Positions 6,745-13,916 of a DNA stretch of 34,006 nucleotides are shown here, piece by piece. Origin of the DNA: AB-137-C09 sp964645625 (GTDB taxonomy: Bacteria; Pseudomonadota; Zetaproteobacteria; Mariprofundales; Mariprofundaceae); assembly GCA_964645625.1 (NCBI GenBank), contig CAZYAI010000026.1:1-34006 (forward strand). The letters are read 5' to 3'. A program made the position numbers and the translations under genes. The number at the start of each line of letters is the position of its first letter. The stretch's first letter is position 1. The notes under the pieces are model-generated. The model ran no database searches. It saw only the letters and a program-made list of their open reading frames with translations, and had not been told where the DNA came from.

Positions 6745-9006
6745 ATGGATTACAGCCAATGTTCTATGCATGATCTGTTTCGCTTAGAGGCAGAAACCCA
6801 ACTTGCGGTACTATCAGAAGCTTTGTTGCAAGCATCTGGTGGTACGCCGCCCGATGCTGCGGCTTTAGAGGCGATGATGCGCGCTGCACATTCGCTCAAG
6901 GGCGCAGCGCGTATTATTCAGCTGGATGAGGCGGTACAGATTGCCCATCAATTGGAAGATGTGTTTGTTGCCATGCAAGAGTCACGCTTGCAGTGGCAGA
7001 CGCATTTTTTGTCACCGTTATTATCGGCGATTGATATATTGCAACGCTGGGCTGAGCAACAAGCTGTACAGCCTGAGCAGCAGGCAGAAGCATTACAACA
7101 GCTTACAGCGATTGTAACAGGGGATGTTGTAGGCTCAGAAGTAGAACATTCCACCTCAGAAGCTCCGCTGTTGGAGGACAAAGCACCTACCATTGAAGCG
7201 GGTGTTCCCCTTTCTGATGATGCAACCGTATTGGAAAATACGACAAACAATGCGGCAAGATCTCAGGTAAGGATTAGCTCTCAGCAAATCGGACGAATGC
7301 TTGGTTTGGCTGGCGAAATTCAAACCGAATGGCAATGGTTGAAGCCGTTGTCGCAGAATTTACAGCAAATCAAGCGCGATAACGGTGAAGCCATGAATTT
7401 GGTAGAGGTGCTGAAAGATACATTGATTCAAAGCAATGCAGGTGAATCGACGGTATGCATGTCGGCATTGCAGCAAGTACAAACATTGCTGCAAGATAGC
7501 CAGCAAGCGTTGGGCGATGGTATGGCGCGTTTAGAACAATACGACCGCACGGTGTTTCATCTATCACAGCGGCTGCACCAATTGACGGTCGCCAGCCGCA
7601 TGCAGCCCTTTAGTGAAGGTACGCAGGGTTTCAAGCGCATGGTGTTTGATCTAGGGGTGAAGCTGGGTAAACAGGTAAGCCTGAAGATTGAAGGTGCGGA
7701 TACCTTGGTCGATCGGGAGATTTTGGAAAAAATTCAACCGCCATTACAACAGTTGTTGCGCAATGCTGTCGATCATGGGGTGGATGATTCCGCAGCGCGT
7801 GAAGCTGCGGGCAAAACTGCAATGAGTCAGATTCGCTTGCGTGCCATGCACCAGTCAGGAATGTTAAAGATCATGGTCGCAGACGATGGCGCGGGTATTG
7901 ATTTGGAACGGTTACGACAACGCATTGTAGCGCGTGGCCATGCCGCTGCTGATATGGTCGAGCGTATGCATGAAACAGAGTTGCTGTCTTTTTTGTTCTT
8001 GCCAGGTTTTAGCATGCGCGATCAGGTGAGTGAGATTTCGGGACGCGGGGTGGGTCTTGATGTGGTGGATATGGCTGTGCGCGATGTCCAAGGGGTGATC
8101 CATGTGGCTACCGAGCAGGGTAAGGGAACGCGCTTTGAGCTGCATTTGCCTGTGTCGCTGGCGGTAACTCGCGCCCTGCATGTGCTTGTTGGTGGTCAGT
8201 CTTATGCTATCCCCTTAGCGCGCCTACAGGGGACGCTGCAAGTCAATCAAGATACCATCAAACAATCGGATGGACGACCGTATGTGTACGATCAAGAACG
8301 CTATGTCGGCTTGGTCAAAGCGGCTGATGTGTTGGCGTGTCAGACGGACTTTGAGCATGCAGATAGCTACCCCGTATTGCTGTTGGGGACGGCACAGCAG
8401 ACCGTAGGTTTAATTGTTGATGCCTTTGTTGGCATTAAAGATTTGGTGGAGAAACCATTGCCAGATGTGTTGGGTAAGGTGCAAGATATTACATCGTGCG
8501 CAGTGCTACCCGATGGTCAATTGCTGTATATGCTGGATACACAAGACATGATGCGCAGTATGGAGCGGTTTATTGCCGCACAGCAACCGTCAGTTGCGCG
8601 AGCAACGGAAGAAAAAGATGGTGTCGCCCCTTCATTGCGCGTCTTGGTGGTGGATGACTCCATTACCGTGCGTGAAACAGAGCGGAAATTGTTACAGGCT
8701 GCCGGCTATGCAGTGGACGTTGCAGTGGACGGCGTAGATGGCTGGAATATGCTCTGCGCTAATGATTATGACCTATTATTAACCGATGTGGATATGCCAC
8801 ACTTAGATGGTATTGCGCTGGTGCAACGATTGCGCGATGATCCACGTTTTATGGCGTTGCCTGTGATTGTGGTGTCCTACAAAGAAAATGAGAAAGACCG
8901 CATGCGAGGCTTAGAAGCTGGCGCTGATGCGTACCTAGGGAAGAGTAGCTTTGATGATGATTCATTATTATTGCGTGTGCATGAATTGATTGGCGAGGGT
9001 GTGTGA
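6745..9006 (+). CDS. wspE: WspE, CheA-type histidine kinase fused to a receiver
   Basis: A 753-residue hybrid kinase, matching the size of Pseudomonas WspE. The Hpt/P1 domain has the phosphorylatable His in AAHSLKGAARI (H49). The ATPase domain has LLRNAVDHGVDD (N box), VADDGAGID (G1) and SGRGVGLDVV (G2). A CheW-like P5 domain follows (LHVLVGGQSYAIPLARL), then a C-terminal receiver, RVLVVDDSITVRE, with the likely phosphoacceptor D681 in LLTDVDMPHLDG and the lysine in YLGKSS. In Wsp systems this kinase phosphorylates the diguanylate cyclase WspR and the methylesterase WspF; here only WspF is adjacent. The stop codon abuts the wspF start. Confidence 0.9.
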   Translation: MDYSQCSMHDLFRLEAETQLAVLSEALLQASGGTPPDAAALEAMMRAAHSLKGAARIIQLDEAVQIAHQLEDVFVAMQESRLQWQTHFLSPLLSAIDILQRWAEQQAVQPEQQAEALQQLTAIVTGDVVGSEVEHSTSEAPLLEDKAPTIEAGVPLSDDATVLENTTNNAARSQVRISSQQIGRMLGLAGEIQTEWQWLKPLSQNLQQIKRDNGEAMNLVEVLKDTLIQSNAGESTVCMSALQQVQTLLQDSQQALGDGMARLEQYDRTVFHLSQRLHQLTVASRMQPFSEGTQGFKRMVFDLGVKLGKQVSLKIEGADTLVDREILEKIQPPLQQLLRNAVDHGVDDSAAREAAGKTAMSQIRLRAMHQSGMLKIMVADDGAGIDLERLRQRIVARGHAAADMVERMHETELLSFLFLPGFSMRDQVSEISGRGVGLDVVDMAVRDVQGVIHVATEQGKGTRFELHLPVSLAVTRALHVLVGGQSYAIPLARLQGTLQVNQDTIKQSDGRPYVYDQERYVGLVKAADVLACQTDFEHADSYPVLLLGTAQQTVGLIVDAFVGIKDLVEKPLPDVLGKVQDITSCAVLPDGQLLYMLDTQDMMRSMERFIAAQQPSVARATEEKDGVAPSLRVLVVDDSITVRETERKLLQAAGYAVDVAVDGVDGWNMLCANDYDLLLTDVDMPHLDGIALVQRLRDDPRFMALPVIVVSYKENEKDRMRGLEAGADAYLGKSSFDDDSLLLRVHELIGEGV

Positions 9007-10044
9007 ATGGGACTACGTATAGGGTTAGCCAGTCCATCAGCTTCAGACTTGCGACTGTTGCATCGTATTATCCACGGCAAACAGGGCAACGAGGTGATTT
9101 GGCAAACAGACAATGGTATGGATGTAGTACAGCGAGTGCGTCAGGATCCACCTGATTTGTTGTTGATGGATTTATCGATGCCGTTGATGGACAGCGTGCA
9201 AACCACACGCCAAGTGATGGCGCAGTTCCCCTGTGCGATCTTGATTGTTAGCCCATCATTGGGGCATCAAACCCAAGCATTGGCGTTTGATGTATTGCAT
9301 GCTGGTGCGCTTGATGTATTGCGTCATCCACTCAAGGGCGAAGATTGTGACCGTGTCTTGTTGGAAAAAATAGCCGCTTTGGACTCCTTTATTCACGCCA
9401 CGAAAAAGCGCGTTCCAACAACCGCCAATCATGCGGGTGCAGCAACGCGCAGCAGCAACAAAGCAGGATTACTGGCGATCGCCGCCTCTACGGGTGGGCC
9501 TGCAGCATTGGTCGAGGTGTTGCGTGGGCTGGGTAAAGATATTCCGTGGCCGATTGTCGTGGTGCAACACGTAGAACAACGTTTTTCACGTGGCTTGGCG
9601 GAGTGGTTGAATCAGCAAGTGGATATTCCAGTGGTGACGGCGCGTATTGCGGGGCGTTTAGAGGCTGGCACTGTTTACCTTGCTTCGGGGCATAGTCATC
9701 TTGTTGTGAGTGCGCGGCAAACCTTGGACTACAGAGCCAATGATGAAAAATTAGCGTTTTGTCCATCCGCTGACATTTTTTTTGATAGCATCGTTCAAAA
9801 CTGGCAAGGCGACGCGATTGGGGTGTTGTTAACGGGGATGGGACGCGATGGCGCGCAAGGGCTTAAAGCAATGCGCGAACATGGTTGGCATACCGTTGCT
9901 CAAGATGAACAAAGTTCTAAGGTGTATGGTATGCCCAAAGCGGCGGCGCGTATTCAGGCTGCGGTGAGTATTTTGCCGCTAAAAAACATAGCAGCCTCGC
10001 TGCGTCAGCGCATGGGCGGGAGAAAATATGCGACTACCCGATAA
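9007..10044 (+). CDS. wspF: WspF, CheB-type receptor methylesterase
   Basis: A 345-residue CheB-like protein expected to remove methyl groups from WspA and damp the system. The receiver (about 1-125) keeps the phosphoacceptor D55 (LLMDLSMPLMD) but lacks the usual acidic pair after strand one (GLASPSASD) and has His where the conserved Lys-Pro normally sits (VLRHPLKG). The methylesterase domain has all three catalytic elements: Ser in AIAASTGGPAAL, His in VVVQHVEQRFSRGL and Asp in LLTGMGRDGAQGL. It starts immediately after the wspE stop, and its end overlaps rluD by 17 bp. In the canonical operon wspR would follow; it does not here. Confidence 0.87.
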   Translation: MGLRIGLASPSASDLRLLHRIIHGKQGNEVIWQTDNGMDVVQRVRQDPPDLLLMDLSMPLMDSVQTTRQVMAQFPCAILIVSPSLGHQTQALAFDVLHAGALDVLRHPLKGEDCDRVLLEKIAALDSFIHATKKRVPTTANHAGAATRSSNKAGLLAIAASTGGPAALVEVLRGLGKDIPWPIVVVQHVEQRFSRGLAEWLNQQVDIPVVTARIAGRLEAGTVYLASGHSHLVVSARQTLDYRANDEKLAFCPSADIFFDSIVQNWQGDAIGVLLTGMGRDGAQGLKAMREHGWHTVAQDEQSSKVYGMPKAAARIQAAVSILPLKNIAASLRQRMGGRKYATTR

Positions 10045-11002
10045 TACAGCAGGGCAACGCTTGGACTATGTACTCTCCGAACTCACTGAATATTCCCGTG
10101 TGCATATTCAACAGATGATTAAAGCGGGTGAGATTCAACTGGAGCAACAAACGGTCAAGCCGTCCTACCGTGTGTTGGGTGGTGAAGAAGTTTTTATACC
10201 AACATTGGTGGTACAGCCTACGGAGCTGCAGCCAGAAGCCATCGCCTTGGATATTCTTTTTGAAGATGAATACCTCTTGATCGTCAATAAACCAGCGGGC
10301 ATGGTCGTTCATCCTTCGCATGGGCATGACAGTGGCACTTTAGTGCATGCCTTGTTGCATCATTGCCCTAACCTGCCAGGTATCAATGGTGTTGAGCGTC
10401 CTGGTATTGTACATCGCTTAGATAAAGACACATCAGGTTCCTTGGTGATTGCCAAAACCGAGGCGGCGCATCATGGTTTATCCACATTGTTTAGCACCCA
10501 TGATATTCAGCGTGAATATTTGGCATGGTGTAAGGGTGCACCACCGTGGCATCAACGACGCCTTGAAAGCATGATTGGTCGCCATCCGCAACATCGGCAA
10601 AAAATGGCGGTGTTGTCAGAGCATAGTCGGCGTGGACGCTTGGCGATTACCGATGCTTGCCGTGAACAAGTGTTTGATAGTGGCTTTAGCCGTATGCGTT
10701 TGACCCTGCATACAGGAAGAACGCACCAAATCCGCGTACATTTGGCGCATGAACATATTCCTGTGTTGGGCGATGCCATGTATGCCCGCGCTTTTACCCC
10801 TGCCAAGCATCAACCCAAAGTGTTATGTGATGTGTTACTCGCCCTTAAACGGCAAGCTTTGCATGCTGAGGTGTTGGGTTTTATACACCCAATCACGGGC
10901 GAAGCCATACATTGCCAAGCACCGCTGCCTGAAGACCTACAACAGCTTAATACGGTCTTGCAAATGGTGCATGATGATCCGCATTATCATGGTAATATTT
11001 GA
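10028..11002 (+). CDS. rluD: 23S rRNA pseudouridine synthase, RluD type
   Basis: A 324-residue pseudouridine synthase of the RsuA/RluA family, close in length to E. coli RluD (326). RluD modifies uridines 1911, 1915 and 1917 of 23S rRNA helix 69. An N-terminal S4 RNA-binding domain (about 8-60, QRLDYVLSELTEYSR) is followed by the catalytic domain, with GMVVHPSHGHDSGTLVHALL and the catalytic-aspartate motif HRLDKDTSG (D132), and later TGRTHQIRVHLAH. GGGAG (10018-10022) lies 5 nt before the ATG. It overlaps wspF by 17 bp, so it is probably co-transcribed. RluC/RluA paralogues are less likely because of the S4 domain with this length and motif set. Confidence 0.88.
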   Translation: MRLPDNTAGQRLDYVLSELTEYSRVHIQQMIKAGEIQLEQQTVKPSYRVLGGEEVFIPTLVVQPTELQPEAIALDILFEDEYLLIVNKPAGMVVHPSHGHDSGTLVHALLHHCPNLPGINGVERPGIVHRLDKDTSGSLVIAKTEAAHHGLSTLFSTHDIQREYLAWCKGAPPWHQRRLESMIGRHPQHRQKMAVLSEHSRRGRLAITDACREQVFDSGFSRMRLTLHTGRTHQIRVHLAHEHIPVLGDAMYARAFTPAKHQPKVLCDVLLALKRQALHAEVLGFIHPITGEAIHCQAPLPEDLQQLNTVLQMVHDDPHYHGNI

Positions 11003-11026
11003 AATACGATAGGATTACGGCATAAT
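10999..11026 (+). promoter_or_regulatory. tRNA-Leu promoter with GC-rich discriminator
   Basis: TTGAAA (10999-11004), a 16-nt spacer and CATAAT (11021-11026) overlap the rluD stop codon. The following GCGCCGCG (11027-11034) is a GC-rich discriminator, as found at stable-RNA promoters under stringent control. Transcription would begin near 11033, leaving a leader of about 63 nt that contains a GGCATG/CATGCC hairpin (11069-11084). Confidence 0.55.
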
Positions 11027-11095
11027 GCGCCGCGCACAGAAAGCGCGATGCTTTTGTTGTGTATGGCGGGCATGCAAGCATGCCACTTACGCTAT

Positions 11096-11182
11096 GCCGG
11101 GATGGCGGAACTGGTAGACGCAAGGGACTTAAAATCCCTCGGTAGTAATACTGTACGGGTTCGACTCCCGTTCCCGGTACCA
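11096..11182 (+). tRNA. tRNA-Leu (UAA)
   Basis: An 87-nt tRNA with the CCA end encoded. The anticodon stem-loop (11123-11139) has loop CTTAAAA, which places TAA at 11130-11132, reading leucine UUA (and UUG by wobble). A long variable arm, the D-loop GGTAGACG and the T-loop TTCGACT fit class II tRNA-Leu. The acceptor stem pairs GCCGGGA with TCCCGGT, so its first pair is G-U rather than the usual G-C. It stands alone between rluD and accD. Confidence 0.93.
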
Positions 11183-11198
11183 CTGCTCGTAGGAGTAC

Positions 11199-11219
11199 GG
11201 ACTGGCATCATGCCAGTCC
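11199..11219 (+). other. stem-loop between tRNA-Leu and accD
   Basis: GGACTGGC (11199-11206) and GCCAGTCC (11212-11219) form a perfect 8-bp stem with loop ATCAT. No T run follows, so it is not a classical terminator. It lies 16 nt before the accD ATG and could affect accD translation or the processing of a tRNA-accD transcript. Confidence 0.45.
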
Positions 11220-11234
11220 CTCGCAGGATGTAGA

Positions 11235-12095
11235 ATGAACTGGTTAACCCGTCTAATTGAAAGCCCCAAGGCGATTCTTTCGAGCAACGATACGCCTGAA
11301 GGTATTTGGATTAAATGCGGCGGCTGTTCTGAAACGCTTTACAACAAAGAGTTGATGCGAACCGCCATGGTTTGCTCACGTTGCGGCTGCCACATGCGGA
11401 TTAGTGCCCAAGAACGTGCTAGCATTCTCTTTGATGAAGGTTACGAAGAACGTGATCAGCAACTCAGTTCTATTGATACCCTCAACTTTAAAGACCTCAA
11501 ACGCTACAAAGATCGCATCAAAGATGCCGATAAAAAAGCTGGTAAGGGCGATTCCGTACGCAATTACTTGGCGCATATTCAAGGTACGCTGGTTTCTTCC
11601 TCAATTTTTCAATACGGCTACATGGGTGGCAGTATGGGTTCCGTCGCAGGCGAGAAAATTGTACTCGGTATGGAGCGTGCTTTGCGCCGTCAATGCCCTT
11701 ACATTCTTGTCGCTTCTTCTGGTGGCGCACGCATGCAAGAAGGCTTGTTGTCATTGATGCAGATGGCTAAAACATCTTCGACGGTGAATAAACTTCATGA
11801 AGCCCGTCTACCCTTTGTCTGTATTTTAGCCGACCCAACCATGGGCGGGGTGTCCGCCTCAGTGGCTTGGTTGGGTGATGTGATTATTGCTGAACCCGAT
11901 GCTTTGATTGGTTTTGCTGGCCCTCGGGTGATTCAAGAAACTGTGGGCGCAACGCTGCCAGAGGGATTCCAACGTTCTGACTTCTTGCTTGAACATGGTT
12001 TGATTGATGCCGTCGTTGATCGTCGTGAACAAGCTGATTATCTGCATACACTGCTTACGCACTTAAGTCATCGGAGTTTTTCTCAAGCGGTATAG
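11235..12095 (+). CDS. accD: acetyl-CoA carboxylase carboxyltransferase subunit beta
   Basis: A 286-residue AccD, slightly shorter than E. coli AccD (304). With AccA it transfers the carboxyl group from carboxybiotin to acetyl-CoA to make malonyl-CoA, the first step of fatty acid synthesis in the cytoplasm. The N-terminal zinc ribbon has four cysteines (C28, C31, C47, C50). The carboxyltransferase core shows GSMGSVAGEKIV, VASSGGARMQEG and ADPTMGGVSAS, with FAGPRVIQET near the end. A 3-bp gap separates it from folC, the common accD-folC arrangement. Confidence 0.93.
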   Translation: MNWLTRLIESPKAILSSNDTPEGIWIKCGGCSETLYNKELMRTAMVCSRCGCHMRISAQERASILFDEGYEERDQQLSSIDTLNFKDLKRYKDRIKDADKKAGKGDSVRNYLAHIQGTLVSSSIFQYGYMGGSMGSVAGEKIVLGMERALRRQCPYILVASSGGARMQEGLLSLMQMAKTSSTVNKLHEARLPFVCILADPTMGGVSASVAWLGDVIIAEPDALIGFAGPRVIQETVGATLPEGFQRSDFLLEHGLIDAVVDRREQADYLHTLLTHLSHRSFSQAV

Positions 12096-12098
12096 CGC

Positions 12099-13226
12099 AT
12101 GGATGCGCGACTGCAACAGGCCTTAGCAAGGCTTAATCAACCTCAGGCTGACATGGACTATCGACCAGGTCACGAGCGTGTGTGCGCATTGCTAGCCGAA
12201 CTGCATGTGGGTGAGCCGATGTTGCGTATTCGCGTGGCAGGAACCAACGGCAAGGGTTCGACATCCCATATGTTGAGCAATGGTCTGATTACCTCGGGTA
12301 AACGTATTGGGCTATACACTTCACCGCATATCATACACTTTAATGAGCGCATTCGCATTAATGGCAACCCCGTTTCTGATGCTACATTGCTGGATGCCTT
12401 GGATGTTATACTCCCCCTAGCAGAACGCATCGGCACTTCACCGTTTGAAACATCCACCGCCCTCGCGTTGTATATTTTCGAGCAACATAAAGTGGATGTT
12501 CAAATTATAGAAGCAGGCGTAGGCGCGCGCTTAGACACCTCGACGGCTGTCGCTGCCGATATGGCTTTGATTACGCCCATTGGCTTAGATCATCAAGCAT
12601 GGCTGGGGGATAACCTCACCGCGATAGCGCGGGAAAAAGCGCATATTATGGATGGCTGTCGCTGGGCTTTGACGGGGGAAGACACGCAAACCGGTGCCGT
12701 GTTATCAACCTTGCAACAACATCACCCCGTGCAATTGGTAGCACGTGATACCTCTTTAGCATGTGCGATGGCTGGTCAACATCAACAAGACAATGCTTCG
12801 CTGGCTCTAGCGGCGATTGCTTGCCTTGAGCAACATCATGTGCTGCAAACTCATCAGGCACGCGCTGCCGTCACGACCACGGTCGTGGCTGGTCGTATGC
12901 AGCCTGTGGCGTATGGTGCGGCCACCCTGTGGTTGGATGCTGCGCATAATATGCATGCTATTGAAGCGTTGTTGCCATGGCTGGCAGCACGCCCCAAGCC
13001 ATTTGAAGCCATACTGCTATGCCCACGTGAAGACCGTGATTTATCATCTGCCGTACCGCTATTAAGCCCTTATACACGTCACATGGTTTATCAACAGGTG
13101 GCATTGCATGAGCATAAAAACCATGTTCAGAAAACAGTTGAAAGCGTTGTAAACCACAATGTTTCTTCGGATTATTTGTTGCTTGGTTCTTTTCAAACCA
13201 TCGCTGCTGTGCTGTCAACCTCGTAG
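12099..13226 (+). CDS. folC: folylpolyglutamate/dihydrofolate synthase
   Basis: A 375-residue Mur-ligase-fold enzyme that makes dihydrofolate and adds glutamates to folates in the cytoplasm. The ATP-binding loop is VAGTNGKGSTS (46-56), followed by GLYTSPHIIHFNERIRING, the family's folate/ADP-site motif, VQIIEAGVGARLDTS, and the C-terminal domain start WLDAAHNM. It is about 40-50 residues shorter than E. coli FolC, mainly in the C-terminal half, but the key motifs are intact. The start lies 3 bp after the accD stop. Confidence 0.9.
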   Translation: MDARLQQALARLNQPQADMDYRPGHERVCALLAELHVGEPMLRIRVAGTNGKGSTSHMLSNGLITSGKRIGLYTSPHIIHFNERIRINGNPVSDATLLDALDVILPLAERIGTSPFETSTALALYIFEQHKVDVQIIEAGVGARLDTSTAVAADMALITPIGLDHQAWLGDNLTAIAREKAHIMDGCRWALTGEDTQTGAVLSTLQQHHPVQLVARDTSLACAMAGQHQQDNASLALAAIACLEQHHVLQTHQARAAVTTTVVAGRMQPVAYGAATLWLDAAHNMHAIEALLPWLAARPKPFEAILLCPREDRDLSSAVPLLSPYTRHMVYQQVALHEHKNHVQKTVESVVNHNVSSDYLLLGSFQTIAAVLSTS

Positions 13227-13288
13227 GCCTATCAGTGATAAATGGATGCAATATTTTTGTTTTGAATAAAGCGTGTTAGCATTCAGCA

Positions 13289-13861
13289 ATGGAATGGGCC
13301 TACGAGTTTGTTGAACAATATGGGTACTGGGCAGTTTTCATCTGGACGTTTATCGAGGGTGAAACGGTCTTTATTGCTGCTGCCGCACTGGCGTCGGCGG
13401 GTATCCTCGACCCTTGGAAGGTGATTGTGGTCGCTGCTACAGGTGCCTTTATTGGTCACATTTTCTTTTTTGCTATTGGTCGCTGGCGTGGTTACGAGGT
13501 GATCGAGCGTTTCCCCACCCTCAAAAAACATTACCCTAAGGCCAATAAAATACTGGATAAATACGCCCACTGGTCAATTTTTATCTTTCAATATTTATAT
13601 GGTACCCGTTTGGTTGCTGCTATCCTTTTTGGCGTATCTAAAATTAATTTTTGGCGTTTTGTTTTTTTACAAGTGATTAACTGCATCACCTGGTCGCTTA
13701 TCATTTATGCTGTAGGGCATATGCTGGGTTTGGCTGGTGTCTCTATCCTGCACCATTTCGGCATATGGGGCTTGGTTGCCGTAATCATCACTGTCGTTAT
13801 TTTGGGCGGACTGGCTTATTATCAATATGGTAGTAAACGCATTCAAAAGTTTTTTGAATAA
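13289..13861 (+). CDS. DedA-family inner-membrane protein
   Basis: A 190-residue integral membrane protein of the DedA/SNARE-associated (VTT) family, linked in studied bacteria to membrane potential maintenance and undecaprenyl-phosphate or phospholipid flipping. Visible are the reentrant-loop motif IWTFIEGETVFIAAAALASAG, then GAFIGHIFFFAIGRWRGYE, and the second half-motif FQYLYGTRLVAAILFG with an arginine, plus three to four further hydrophobic stretches. There is no obvious Shine-Dalgarno before the ATG. Whether it is transcribed with folC, 62 bp upstream, is unclear. The specific substrate is unknown. Confidence 0.82.
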   Translation: MEWAYEFVEQYGYWAVFIWTFIEGETVFIAAAALASAGILDPWKVIVVAATGAFIGHIFFFAIGRWRGYEVIERFPTLKKHYPKANKILDKYAHWSIFIFQYLYGTRLVAAILFGVSKINFWRFVFLQVINCITWSLIIYAVGHMLGLAGVSILHHFGIWGLVAVIITVVILGGLAYYQYGSKRIQKFFE

Positions 13862-13916
13862 CCACCGTTAGCGGACATGGTGGTGTACGCACTACTATGC
13901 CTTATGAGGGACTGTT

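Noticed and set aside
11096..11182. tRNA-Leu as an integration site for a genomic island
   Set aside because: No integrase, no repeated tRNA 3' end and no mobile genes follow; accD-folC housekeeping genes do.
13861..13884. ACCACC/GGTGGT hairpin after the DedA gene as a terminator
   Set aside because: The loop is long, the stem is 6 bp and no T run follows.
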